Positions 12,001 through 21,659 of a stretch of DNA of 64,000 nt are shown here, piece after piece (the stretch's first letter is position 1; each line of letters starts with the position of its first letter). Made by a program: the position numbers and the translations under genes. Origin of the DNA: Spirometra erinaceieuropaei (lineage: Eukaryota; Platyhelminthes; Cestoda; Diphyllobothriidea; Diphyllobothriidae); the NCBI GenBank assembly GCA_902702965.1, contig CACRXP010000848.1:129967-193966 (forward strand), given 5' to 3'. Under the pieces are notes generated by a model, which was not told the origin of the DNA, did no database searches, and saw only the letters and a list, made by a program, of their open reading frames with translations.

Positions 12001-15000
12001 ATCTTCTCTCAAAATGGTGGGTCATGCAAATTCCGCTTACTTAATCCCTAACGTCAGCGGCATGGTGATGTTCTCGCTAGACGTCTCATCACTTTTTACA
12101 AACGTTCCGGTCACCGAGACAGTTGATTACATCTGTGATTTTCTATCTGCCAGTCAGCAGGAAATAGGAATTCCGACGAAGACGCTCATGTAACTATTAC
12201 TAAGATGCTCATTAAATGTGCAGTTCCTGTTCGACAGCCAAATCTATAGACAAGTAGACGGCGTTGCTATGGGCTCACCCCTTGGACCTCTCCTAGCAGA
12301 TGTCTTCATGGGCAAATTAGAGAGATTCCAACTGAGCGATCAGATCGATAAGCTTAAACATCACGGTCGCTATTTTGATTATATCTTTGCAATTGCCACT
12401 GCAGAAACCGACGTAGCTACCGTCTTAGATGCGGCAAATCAGGCACATCCGTCGATCGAATTCACGCTGGAGATCGAAACGGCCGGTTCGCTCCCTTTCT
12501 TAGATGTTCTTCTAAGCAGAAGACCTGACGGGAGTGTCCGAGGAAGCGTCTATCGGAAGAAAACCTGGTCTGGACAATACACGAACTTTGCTAGTTTCGT
12601 ACCCCTCCAACAAAAACGAAATCTAGTTCGATACCTGGCACAAAGAGCTAGAAAAATTTGCTCAACAGATAGCATCGAGGAGGAGATCAGAAAAATCCAG
12701 GACTTCCTTCGAGAAAACGGGTATCCTGACAGGTTCATTGCAAAGAACATTGCCGAAAGACCGGTCAAACCCGCCACATCGACCGCTGAAAAGAAAACTT
12801 TGTTCCTCAAAGTCCCTTTCCACGGGGACGCGACGAGTAAACTCCTAAGGAGACGCATTGATCAAGCTGTCTCGCGAATCTTCCCAGCAGCAAGGGTTAA
12901 AATATCATTCTCTACTAACCCTATTTTACGCGGGGAAGGTAAGGATAAGTTGCCACCGCAGACCACCTCAATGTGCATATATTCCTTCACTTGCTCCTGT
13001 GGAGCAGGTTATATTGGTCGCACGAGTCGGCGCTTATCCAAGAAAATACGCGAACACCTCCCGGCATGGCTGGGAAAAGGCGAAACGAGGAGTATAAGCA
13101 GCGCCATTCTCGCGCATGTGGTCGATTCCGGACATCGTGTGGACCCCAACGAAGCTTTTCGCGTGATTTATAAGGTCCCATCGAGCTACCCTAAGCTACT
13201 AGGTCAGCGCCTGTTAGCGACAGCGGAAGCGGCCGCCATCAGATTACGAAAGCCGGCCTTATGCGCACAGAAGAACCACGTTCAGGCTCCGCGCCTACAG
13301 TGGTCGAAGGTTGACTAACGGTGCAACTCCCCCCGCGCACTTCCGCTCTCACCCCGCCCCTGACAATGACTACTACTACCCCCCCCCGCCCTACCCCCCT
13401 CCTCCACAGTCTCACACCCCGCCTGTGTTTTAACGAGAACTTTTATCGACTTCTCTTATCGCTGACATGTTTAACTTCCACCCCGTTTCTATATAACTGT
13501 ACTGCCCCGATGAGAATTTATCGAAAGCTACGTATGCTCGCCACCTCGTCTTCTGAATCCTTTAATTATATCGGTCCAATGTGAAGAGATATCATTAAGG
13601 GCTACTATAATGTTGTGTCAAATGTTAGCTCTCAGCGAACATGGTCAACAGTAATAAGTCTCAGACAACTGCTATTTCATGGAAAACTCACATTAATTTC
13701 AATTAAATCGAAGGCGATTGCCCTACCTATAGTTAACGAATCATTACACCCATATTAAAGAATAAAATCAAGGAGGCCAGTATCCAATGGGGAGGACTTG
13801 CCTTGAGGAATTGTAGACAAATAAGCGTTTCCTAGGATCAAAACACCCTCATCGCGGTCCCATTTCAAAGAAAATTCAAAGAAGTCAGCAGCAGTGAAAG
13901 TGTACTTCGCAAAAGCGTCAAATAATGTCTTGATAAACGGGACTTTCGAGCGCATGTCATACGTAAAAAGGATTTTTTCGTTTATAAACAACCGTTTCAA
14001 GTCGTCGTATGCGTCTTCTATGCCCATATCTTCATGTAAGGAACGTAGCTGTTCATAAAGTTCAATCATATGCTCCGGATCGAAATCATCAAATCTAAAC
14101 AAGTAGCAGTAGCTCATAAGATATGGAAACGACGTAAATATGAGCAAAACGACAGATATGTATGTTCACAAGCCAATAAAAATGCGTCATCATTCTGATC
14201 TTCTAGTCGGACCAAAGAACAGACGACTTTTTTTAAATACTGAGGCTGAATTATTAGACTATAGAGAAAACCTCCATTCCAGCGATAACGACGATTTCAG
14301 TTAAAAAAAAACCCACGCGAAGAATGCCAAAATGGCGAAGAAATGACGCTTAAGATCAGTGCAGCACACGACAAAGTTTGGTAGGACCACTTAACATGCT
14401 GCAATGTCCAGCTTTAAAGGTGACTTTAAAAATTACGCCCATAACCGGATTAAGGATAAATAAAAGTCATGAAAATAAAGTCAATCTAGACTAACGTGTC
14501 TCTGCTTTTAAGTCCTATGATGACATTGACTAGAATACACTAGATATGCTATCTCGTGAGAGGTTAACCGAAATTATAGAGTGATCTGCGATTGGAAGAG
14601 ATTACTTAGGTAGGGTCGTAACACTAACTGTCGCGCAGCATGATCACAAGATATTTCAATCAGGTCAGAATGCGAGTTTTTGAACGATTCTCTTTTTGGC
14701 CGTTTGCTGAACTACATTCCGTGAAAATGACTTTTTATGGCGTATGAGTGCTCTTATCGTTTTTGGTTGTCCCTACCAATTCAATCGTAGTTTATGGAAA
14801 CACGCAACAAAATATCTCTTTTTGCGTTTGGTGGGAAATTTTGTTTTCTTTAAATCCTTTACTTGAGGAAAGAATGTATTTCGTTCTTAAAAAGTTTCTG
14901 ATAAGGGGAATTTATAAGACCGTAAAAGGTTTATCCGTAAAGCATCGTATCCGTCTAGCTGTTAATGCTGTTCGTAAATTATATAACATGGTCCACATTA

Positions 15001-16073
15001 ACCGCNNNNNNNNNNNNNNNNNNNNNNNNNNNNNNNNNNNNNNNNNNNNNNNNNNNNNNNNNNNNNNNNNNNNNNNNNNNNNNNNNNNNNNNNNNNNNNN
15101 NNNNNNNNNNNNNNNNNNNNNNNNNNNNNNNNNNNNNNNNNNNNNNNNNNNNNNNNNNNNNNNNNNNNNNNNNNNNNNNNNNNNNNNNNNNNNNNNNNNN
15201 NNNNNNNNNNNNNNNNNGCGGTCTCGATCAAGGCCTTTGCATGTTGACGGAAAAAAAGTGGCATAAAAGTAAAAGTCATTTTAGACGGAAACAGAAACCA
15301 AAGTTATATTAGATAGGCAGGAAGAGCCAAGAAATCAGAAGCGTCATAGCTTACTGTTTCACTGTCAAAGATAGCTTTGGAACAAATAAATGAAGGATAC
15401 GGAAAGAAAGACGAAAGGTACCTGTTCGATAGGCCTAAATGCCATTTCTCCAACTTCATCCAATGCCGATCCAATGAATGAAATACAGACAACATCCTGA
15501 TCCTCAGGGATTAGTTTCCAGTATTTTACGAGTAGTTCCACAACAGACTCAATGTGATCTTCTGAACACAACCGGAGATACTGTAAAGATGCGTATGCAT
15601 CGCATAAAGCAACAAAAAACAGAATATTTAAGAATGTCTGTCGGATTATCATTGTCCGCATTTGGAAATATAATGAAATTTAGTTAAATAGAATTCACAA
15701 GTAAAATAACAACATAAGAATGCATGAAGATATCATAGTTTACATACGTTGGTCGACACATTGGCAAAGCCTTTTAACCAAAAATTCAGGATCCCGTATG
15801 CCCTCGTAGGTTTTCGTTCTTGAATAAATTCGGACTTTCCCAAACCATTGCTCGCATCCACGTGTAGGGCTTTGGTTTCACCACAACAACAGCTGTACTT
15901 TAAGACAATAGGTTAGATGAAAATTACTAAGGGTTTTCTAAGGTGTTTTCCGGATTATTTTCATCGTATACGTAGTTGCAACATTCCATAGATGAGAACT
16001 TCTCCTCTATAAATTCCCGAAGCTGGGGAAATTTAGTCGAACCAATAAGACTTGCTTTGTTCGCGGTCGACAT
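1..16073 (-). CDS. TRPM-like channel gene, minus-strand paralog (partial, runs off window)
   Basis: Inferred exons in transcript order: 16073-15928, 15892-15748, 15580-15422, 15234 into the N gap, 14094-13802, 10467-10100, 2098-1910, and 76 past base 1. Phases equal those of the plus-strand gene at every shared junction. The products are TRPM N-terminal segments: CxCG/PTRAYG, start of the SLOG domain, LKWDRDE helices, FIQPLVDIG..LRDLYNN and FIWSIL. Exons matching plus exons 6 and 7 (HVLLLDDG and DGG..I) were not found between 14095 and 15005. They may be hidden by a mis-sized gap or be lost; if lost, direct joining would break the frame. The channel part would lie left of the window. Confidence 0.78.
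77..1415. other. Intron of TRPM-like (-), otherwise empty
   Basis: Part of the intron between the last two visible minus exons. A 142-codon plus frame (428-856) is open, but it has no motif and no splice or promoter signals I can support. The rest is AT-rich. Confidence 0.4.
1180..1250 (-). repeat. Short degenerate CCCTAA-like tract
   Basis: CCTAACCCTCCTAACCCCC and AATCCTAAAGTTAATC read as worn telomere-type units on the minus strand. An overlapping 117-codon plus frame (997-1350) has no recognisable domain. Confidence 0.45.
1416..1484. repeat. 69-bp palindrome with nested hairpin
   Basis: Perfect 20-bp arms (1416-1435, TTATGACAGTGGGCGCTCAC, and 1465-1484) enclose an 11-base spacer and a second 6-bp hairpin (1447-1452 with 1459-1464, CGGAAC/GTTCCG). 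It lies about 30 bases before a SINE, within an intron of the minus TRPM-like gene. Confidence 0.85.
1515..1690 (+). mobile_element. tRNA-derived SINE, copy A
   Basis: The head has an A box TGGCTCAGTGG (1524-1534) and a B box GGTTCGAATAT (1569-1579), spaced as in a tRNA gene. The body GACGGCTGATAAGCCAGAAA and GGCCATTCCAGTCTCCCTTG recurs at 41.6 kb and 51.6 kb. It lacks a proper acceptor stem, so it is not a working tRNA gene. Confidence 0.65.
1910..2098 (-). CDS. TRPM-like (-) exon with FIWSIL
   Basis: After CAATTTTAG 63 codons read HIFIWSILTNCHEMAIALLK and end ARLDEQAVYFEQ|GTTGCC in phase 0. It matches plus exon 10 (HLFIWAVLTRSHEMARALMN) and TRPM 'LLIWAVLxNRxxxA'. Unlike the plus copy it keeps a canonical donor. 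Confidence 0.82.
3475..4265 (+). mobile_element. Merlin-type DNA transposon remnant with TIRs
   Basis: Inverted repeats of 35 bp with one mismatch (3475-3509, starting GGTAACAATCGG, and 4231-4265) flank a transposase C-terminal fragment. The left TIR lies only about 60 bp from the fragment, so the 5' part of the gene is deleted. I see no clear target-site duplication. The element lies in an intron of the minus TRPM-like gene. Confidence 0.65.
3532..3981 (+). pseudogene. Merlin/ISXO2-like DDE transposase, C-terminal, broken
   Basis: The frame from 3578 reads NDRSWPALRSVITKWVAKGS, then VVTDEWKAPN, HFSVKHSKNF, TGRHTNAIEAYWSRLKRK. This is the IS1016/ISXO2-like (Merlin) DDE pattern: Asp in TDEW, the 'H.S..HS.NF.....G.HTN.IE..W...K' block with the catalytic Glu. 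A WVMAG segment lies just upstream in another frame, followed by stops. An in-frame TAG at about 3869 interrupts the tail, which then continues APIDEVQYRLWFGLNAM to 3981. It is not functional. Confidence 0.8.
6819..7719. mobile_element. Long-TIR foldback element, copy 1
   Basis: The ends are inverted (GTACAGTAGGTG at 6819-6830; CACCTACTGTAC at 7708-7719). The inverted similarity continues inwards, for example GCATGCATTTTTTTCATTG left and CAATGAGAAAATGCATGC right, and GGTATAATTCGGTTTTAAAA against TTTTAAAACCGAATTTTACA. It has no coding sequence. The same family recurs at 32.8, 36.6 and 62.1 kb. Confidence 0.75.
8813..8969. other. Overlapping open frames, unidentified
   Basis: A minus-strand frame (to 9358) and plus-strand frames overlap here. 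The minus frame owes its length to the G/A-poor telomere-like repeats that follow, not to coding. No known motif is present. Confidence 0.3.
9135..9330 (+). repeat. Degenerate TTAGGG-like repeats
   Basis: Many diverged units: GGATTAGGTTTAAG, GTTTAGGCTAAGG, GTTTAGGGCTAAGG, GTTAGGGTAAGAG, ATTAGGGTTAT. TTAGGG is the expected flatworm telomere unit, so this looks like an old interstitial telomeric tract or a related minisatellite. Confidence 0.6.
10100..10467 (-). CDS. TRPM-like (-) exon with FIQPLVDIG..LRDLYNN
   Basis: After TTATTTTACAG the frame reads RRNQLFKLALLQARHKFIQP, LVDIGIQPHEIVTAQFLRDL and YNN, and ends FYCPQYFQTAK|GTAATT. It aligns along its whole length with plus exon 9 (one codon longer) and with TRPM 'DRPEFVRLFLENGxxL..FLTxxxLxxLYxN'. 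Confidence 0.85.
12002..13318 (+). pseudogene. Penelope reverse transcriptase-GIY-YIG polyprotein, C-terminal part
   Basis: The frame contains MFSLDVSSLFTNVPV (RT palm A motif with its Asp), then an in-frame TAA at 12191, then 366 open codons. These include YRQVDGVAMGSPLGPLLADV (RT motif), RYFDYIFAI where RYVDDIFAI is expected, SLPFLDVLLSRR, and the GIY-YIG domain from about residue 250 of the 366: CIYSFTCSCGAGYIGRTSRR, IREHLPAW, and a late ATAEAAAIRLR with the expected Glu. The Asp-to-Tyr change in the YxDD box and the stop make RT activity very unlikely. The endonuclease part looks intact. Penelope enzymes copy RNA into DNA at the target site. Confidence 0.88.
13507..13530 (+). ncRNA. Hammerhead-like core, Penelope A copy 1
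   Basis: CCGATGA (13507-13513) and then GAAA (13523-13526) recall the hammerhead core CUGANGA...GAAA with one change. Penelope elements are known to encode hammerhead ribozymes. Stem II is not convincing here. Confidence 0.25.
13802..14094 (-). CDS. TRPM-like (-) exon with LKWDRDE, GC donor
   Basis: After TTGTTTAG the frame reads FDDFDPEHMIELYEQL, LFDAFAKYTFTAADFFEFSL and KWDRDEGVLILGNAYLSTIP. It is 293 bp, as plus exon 8. The donor is CAAG|GCAAGT, a GC-AG intron start with otherwise perfect consensus; reading on instead would add an unmatched tail. The phase is identical to the plus paralog. Confidence 0.83.
14095..15005 (-). other. Stretch where two TRPM-like (-) exons are expected but not seen
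   Basis: I read the minus strand here for counterparts of HVLLLDDGF and DGG..I and found none. A plus frame from 14748 is open to the gap but matches nothing. Confidence 0.55.
15006..15217. other. Assembly gap (212 N)
   Basis: A run of N that begins inside an expected TRPM-like exon. Its true size is uncertain because two following exons of the minus gene are also missing. Confidence 0.99.
15040..15234 (-). CDS. TRPM-like (-) exon 4, mostly inside N gap
   Basis: Only the first 17 bases are visible (15218-15234), after ATGCAAAG; they encode ALIET, matching GLIET at the start of plus exon 5. The rest lies in the gap 15006-15217. The left limit given assumes the 195-bp length of the plus exon and is not observed. 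Confidence 0.5.
15422..15580 (-). CDS. TRPM-like (-) exon 3, start of SLOG domain
   Basis: After CATCTTTACAG 53 codons read YLRLCSEDHIESVVELLVKY, WKLIPEDQDVVCISFIGSAL and on, ending CAG|GTACCT. It has the same length and phase as plus exon 4. TRPM proteins have 'YVRxSxDT...LxxHWxL' here. Confidence 0.85.
15748..15892 (-). CDS. TRPM-like (-) exon 2, CxCG/PTRAYG
   Basis: After AAAGTACAG the frame reads CCCGETKALHVDASNGLG, then KPTRAYGILNFWLKGFANV, and ends AAC|GTATGT in phase 0. This is the TRPM CxCG...H...PTxAxG motif, as in plus exon 3 (CHCGYNLEAH, PTNAYGILRF). It is seven codons shorter than that exon. Confidence 0.8.
15893..15927 (-). other. 35-nt intron of TRPM-like (-)
   Basis: GTAATT...TACAG, only 35 nt. 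It lies at the same place as the second 32-nt intron of the plus paralog (27206-27237). Micro-introns near 5' ends are known from schistosomes and other flatworms. Confidence 0.65.
15928..16073 (-). CDS. TRPM-like (-) exon 1, start codon
   Basis: The ATG (complement of 16071-16073) starts MSTANKASLIGSTKF, then PQLREFIEEKFSSMECCNYV. The donor CCTTA|GTAATT leaves phase 2, and the next exon lies 35 nt away. It corresponds to plus exons 1 and 2 fused. The frame stays open upstream to about 16151, and CTTATAG lies 33 bases before the ATG, so an upstream exon cannot be excluded. Confidence 0.7.
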
Positions 16074-16151
16074 AGTCAATATGTACAAAAGCTGCCGATC
16101 AAAGTCTATAAGACGGGAACCGGTAAAAGTATGAAAAGGACTGGAAATCAA

Positions 16152-19100
16152 TTACATGAGATACCAAACCGACAACTGAAATACTCATGGTATCTAAGAC
16201 GTGTATAAATAAGTCAAACATAATAAAGCAGACTTAGATATGTTACTTAACAAAAGTATTGATGTGGTGAACTTTTGAGTTTATCTTTCGAGACTTCACG
16301 TCTAATCTTGCAAAAGAGATACACCATCTGACGTTCTTCAGAGCCAATAACTTTTAGCGCAAACTAGCGATTAGGGGAAATTCTTTGTAGTGATTTTGAA
16401 TTAATGTCAGTGGACGTCATAAGAATGATGAAAACAGTAATTTTAAAAACGTTTAGTATGAGCCTATAAATACTGCAATATAACAAGCAATAGTGCTTCA
16501 AGCCTCCTTTGGACAATAGAAAAAAGCAACCTTGATGAGCAAACTTTAGAGTAGGAAAATGCGTGCAAATTTGACGATGCTGTTGAGATTTATCCGTTTC
16601 TCATTCTAATTAGATTAAATTAGCAAAGTTTCCAGTGTCTGACAAACCATCAGTAAACATAAACAAGAGAGGAATGTCTCTCTGTTAAAGGAATTTTATG
16701 ATAGTGAAATTAATTTGCAAAAATTTCAAAATTTTAATGAGCAAGCACACAGCCACAAGCATAAGATGAGTCAGATTTGGCTGTTGAATAAAACGTCCTG
16801 ACAGAATTCATCACAAAAATCCTGCGGGCCAAAGACACTCACAAAAACTGCAATAGCGGCTTATGTATTTCTGTTTCATTTGGCTAAAATTAAGTGCAAA
16901 CATAGGGAACACGTTAGAGTGCCTTCTTATTTGGGGTAAGCATTCAAAAGTAGTCAGTAAGCCTTAAGGGTGGAAAATCATCCCTCACATGCAGTGTTAT
17001 TAGTATTTATTTTTGAGAGCTTACAAAAATAAAATAGTGTGGCCGGACGAAAAAGGCGTTCCTCCTCAAGTCCAAACTTCTTGCTAGATAAACAGATGAC
17101 TAAGCTTTTAAGACAGGGCCTAACATTATGACCGTAGTCCCTTGACGGTTTAGTAGGAAAGATGAAACTAAGTTATAAGTATATCGCGGCATAGGTTTCG
17201 AAGATATTGAGGCTAAAACGCATCTTGTCACCTTCAAATCCATTTCAAATCCAATGTGGGTCAATAGGCAACTGCCCAAGCTACAGCGTTAAGTCATATT
17301 CAGATATGAATCAATGACAGCTATTAGCTTTGTCGATTCTTTTAGGGAATCCGATTTCGCCCAGCATGCATTGTTGCGTCAAATAAAGTATTCGGTAAGA
17401 AGCTCATTGCAGTGATCAAGACAAAGGGTCGCTCCGTTATTGTACAAACGTATCTCTCAGATTTCCATTGGTCGCTATAAAACTACGTCGCTGGTCGAAT
17501 AAGTGAGGGACTGCTTCCTACGTGAAGATTTATACCTAAGTAGACACATGAAGTCCTCGTTCAACTTTTCTCTAATGGGTAACCCATAAGAATCGAATAT
17601 GCACCAAGAATACTAAAAAGTACTCTACAGCACTTACAGGCATGGTAGGCACATTTTTGCATTTTTTAGAAATAACGCATTCCTTTAAGGGAACATACTT
17701 GCCCGAACATTACCACATATACGTAAAATTTGGATGTACACAAAGCTGCAATGTGGATTGAGCAGAGCCGATCGTTCGACACTAATAAGTACGCCTATGC
17801 TTTGTCAGGAAGTATAAGTAGAAGTGGTATACAGCGTAGACAATGTGTTTAAGCATATTCTGTGACTCTTTGTCGTAAAGATCCTAAACGCATCTTCTAC
17901 AGGAAGGCATTCAAAGTTGTGAGACACGTCGTCAACTAGAAATAAATTTTATCCTAGTCCAAACTACTTAGGGCGGGTAATTGTCCGTAAAACTGAATCA
18001 AAGGTTAAATTGTTGGATTAAACTAGTCAGAAACCTAAAGTACATTGTCCAGATTAAACTTAACGTCGCCGAATGAAGGCATTCTTTTGCCCGAACTCAT
18101 ATTGGCAGTGCGTACAAGCAGGTTTGAAAAAAATATGGCATATAATTCAGTAGCTTTGTTCGATGCATTAGAAAATTTGAGCCATGTGTCAGTCAATATA
18201 TCAAACAAACAGGAATAATCAAAAACGACCATCAGACAAACAAATTTGCTCCATCCTTCTCGCAGTAAAGTCAAAATCCTCAAAAATTGCAACAGAATGT
18301 TAGCATCTGTCTGAACCTTAGTGTCGTTACATAAAGAATAATTCCACTAACGTTATACTTAGGCACAAAAAATTAGTTAAGTTGTGCACGTTTTAAAATA
18401 AAACACTATAAAGTTTGTGTAACGTCGGGCTACATTTTAAGCAACTGTCTTAGGAGCAATTGTTCCTTTCTGACGTTTTATTTTCATACTTAAGTCCACA
18501 TACGACACACATACGACATACACATACGATTGTTGAACAGCATGCAGAGGTAGGAGCCCAGATTGATGTGTCTCCTGATTGAAGTAGCTTCATAGCTTTG
18601 CGAAACGGGCGTCACCTTCATACAGTCTTTTATAAACATTTTACACGCGCTAATACCCTCAGATATTTCGGGCTTTCAAATACAATGTACCTATGCTAGT
18701 CCAAAACTTAATCTTAATTACTGGCTGTTCAGATTTTCTTACATTTTCAATTTCTTGAAATAAACACTTATCTCACTGGAGAAAACTTGAATGCGTCAGT
18801 TACCACTTTGGTGACAAAGTATAACTATAGTAGCGTAATAGTCGCATGGTCAACTAGTGCGCATCTGGTAAATGTTCTGCCGAAATTTTACAATAGTCTG
18901 AGGTGTGCGATGAATGAACTGTTACGAGACATTACCTTATTCGATATTTTAAGCGAGGAATTTGATGAAATTTAGACTAGTTCACACTCCTCTAGTTCGC
19001 GAGGGCAAGGTCGACTTGAGTCAATGAACAGCTCGACAATTTACCTTATAAATCAAATTTTAGAAAGTTTCAGCGATTATTAATATTCAGCTAATGTTCT

Positions 19101-21312
19101 TCTAGTAAATTTACTGAAACTTGTCGGATGAAAGAACATTAGCATGCCGTCTGCACTGCTGTGACATATAAAATCACAAAACGGCCCATATTCTGCAGGT
19201 ACCTCGGCCGCACAGACCATTAACATTAAATACGCTGAAATAAGACTGATCGTTTAGCGTGGTTTTAGCCGTCGCTGTCTTATAGACCAGTTGTTCCTTA
19301 TACGTCATTTCCGTATGGCCTTAGACCACGAACCACCCACTGAAAACGCCCTATTTTGAGAATTATGATCGCACTGGTTCAGTCATAGTTAAGGCCGATA
19401 TTATCAAACAAACAAATGGGACTTTTACCTGACGCTTTACGACAATTTGCCTAGCAGAATGAAGGTCAAAAAAATTTCCAAAATTTCATTTTGCTTTACG
19501 TAAATTTAATATCTAAACAAGTATGCCTTATAAATGCACGATTTTAACCTAAACTATTACTTCTCATTGCATTATATATCCACGTATGTGGTGGCCACTT
19601 CGCACGTGGCCCGGCTAGGCCGCTGTCGTTAAAGATCTTTTACGAAGGCCCGAATGGGATTTCAAAGAACACTGGGGCAAAAGGGGCAATGCAGGGCCGG
19701 TGTTGGCAGCAATTCAGTCATCTCTTATAATAGTTTTTATAGTTATCTAGATAACTCGTTATAACCAATTCTGTGCATGAATAATTAGCCTTTAAAGGCT
19801 AAGGCGGCTATATCCACAAGGGCTTGCGGATATAGCCACCTTAGCCACCTTAATGCTGGCCAGCATTAATGCCAATTTGCAAATTTGCACGAAAAAATTT
19901 CGGCCGCCAATTTACGAGTATTTCTGGGAACATAAGTGTCCCAATTATCAGAAAGATAGTAAATTGCTACAAATCATTTGCTAACAGGCAAATTTTCGGG
20001 GTCAAACTGAACGACAACACACAATTTAGATAAAAAAACTCCAAATTTTATCGAGAAATGGGCATATTGTTAAGGTGGAGCATTGTTTTTCAACACGTAT
20101 TTTTAGCTATTTGGTGCGGCATATGAGGAGTGCGTGGACGCAGAGAACGGGCAATACTTTAATGTCCGCGCGCTTTAGTGAACTCAAGGTCGGAGGAGGT
20201 GGATGTCCACATGAGGTGAGATCTATGGCCACTATCCCAGACGCGGAGTTCGGCGAAAGATAGGAATGATAATAAGTCGTTTACTTAAAAGAAACACCCA
20301 TTAGCATACTTGGTTACACATGTGCCAGGCGAACAATTCGCTGTCTACTTATAAATGTTTATGCACGCAGAGTCTAAAACCTACCACTTTTAAACGGCTG
20401 CGAAGCAAAAAACAAAAGACTTGTAGCTATAGTCATCAGTGGTGATTCAAAACAAACGGGACAGTGATGGTGTGCATGGCAGAGTGAGGAGCGATTGATT
20501 TCGCTCACACAAATAGGGCAAGGACTGCACGACCAATTTGAGAAAAAACAAGAGCGGACGAAAAGATGGATGACTAAGAGAATGAGAGCAGGGATAGTGA
20601 GACGGAAAAATAGAAAGTCAAAGTCGTACCTCGAGATAACTGTAAACTACTCAGAATAAAATAACTCGAATCGGATTCACGAGTTCTACATCGCTTTCGA
20701 TGAAGATCAGATAAAAACATCTAAATCCATAAAGGTAACATTCATGAAAGAAGGGTACCCTAGTAGCATTAAATAGCTACCTGATGCACTCTTATCGCGG
20801 AAGTCTCTCGATTGGGCTATCTCGTCACCTGATTTGTCGGCGAGTTTATCGATTTCTCACAGTCATTGGCTGGCGCGCTTGAGCTATCAGTGCTCCCACG
20901 CCGCATGCTCGTCGCCATTATTGCTTGCGTATCGCGTGCGGCGTGTGCTATCGACTGCTCTCTGCTTCAATCTCTTATACCCTTTTTCGATTCATTAACG
21001 CACCCTTTTTATTGTTAAAATGTTTAGGCACGAATGTAAACGCACTATTAGGCGGCATGCGAAGAAGTAGCTCGCGGATTCCATTCCATCTTTCGCATTC
21101 GAGAGTTACCTTAGTCGTCTGAAGAGACTCTTACGTGGTCCATCCAGACCGCTACAGCAAAAAGCAAGGCGAATTAGTGAATTTGACGCACAAGGTGTGT
21201 GCTCGCATAGTGGTCAACAGTTTTGACTTCTGCGACTGGAGGTGAACAGTAGATTGCATGACCCCAAGGTCAAGTCGCAGTTGGTAAGGCTTACCGAATT
21301 TTATGACATTCA
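16152..21312. other. Intergenic, AT-rich, left part
   Basis: Between the divergent TRPM-like genes. Apart from the palindrome cluster I see no gene, known repeat or clear promoter. Short frames (18035-18292 minus, 18787-18975 plus) look like chance. Confidence 0.45.
19741..19888. repeat. Cluster of perfect palindromes
   Basis: In about 150 bases: AGTTATCTAGATAACT (19741-19756), TTAGCCTTTAAAGGCTAA (19785-19802), a 19-bp stem with one mismatch (19797-19815 with 19828-19846, GGCTAAGGCGGCTATATCC), TTAATGCTGGCCAGCATTAA (19850-19869) and GCAAATTTGC (about 19879-19888). It lies in the intergenic region between the two TRPM-like genes. Confidence 0.85.
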
Positions 21313-21315
21313 TAG

Positions 21316-21655
21316 ACAAAATTCCTCCTATGCCTCGGTGGGCGCAACACCGACGACTTCGTCAAGAGGGAATTTTATTCTTTATTTGACGACGAGGCTT
21401 CCATCCACGTAAATTACAGAGGAAAAAAGACAAAGGAAGGCGTGTGTGGTTCACAGATATACGAGGTGATAAAGGGTAGGCCCTTGCTTACATGTAACTC
21501 TGCATGGCAAACAGACGTTAAGGCAGCTGTGAACAAGGGAGGAAAGGTGGACGTATATGAACTCGAGGCCGCCTTCACAAGGCGGCTGAAGCGATCCCTC
21601 GACGTCCTTCGAAAAAGGCGATCTCGGCCGAAATCTCTTTTTGATGACTTTGATG
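21316..21655 (+). CDS. Unidentified exon between the TRPM-like genes
   Basis: Bounded by CATTCATAG and GATG|GTAAGT, it is open for 113 codons: FLLCLGGRNTDDFVKREFYS, LFDDEASIHVNYRGKKTKEG, ITYEV-like QIYEVIKGRPLLTC, and a basic tail RRLKRSLDVLRKRRSRPKSL. It is more GC-rich than its flanks and both splice sites are good, which supports a real exon on plus (phase 0 in, phase 1 out). I do not recognise the family. No neighbouring exon was found with confidence. Confidence 0.5.
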
Positions 21656-21659
21656 GTAA

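Larger units (their letters stand above)
12002..13560 (+). mobile_element. Penelope-like element family A, copy 1 (5' truncated)
   Basis: It comprises the C-terminal half of a Penelope-type reverse transcriptase, a GIY-YIG endonuclease, a C-rich 3' UTR (13320-13420) and a 3' end also found in copy 2 (ATCGAAAGCTACG..TGCTCGCCAC). It lies antisense in an intron of the minus TRPM-like gene. No RT start or upstream repeat is seen. Confidence 0.85.
10468..13801 (-). other. Intron of TRPM-like (-)
   Basis: It holds Penelope A copy 1. Between 10596 and 11060 both strands have frames of 140-154 codons without known domains; 11060-12000 shows nothing recognisable. Confidence 0.55.

Noticed and set aside
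14748..15266. 172-codon ORF
   Set aside because: It reads through the N gap; the coding length is artificial.
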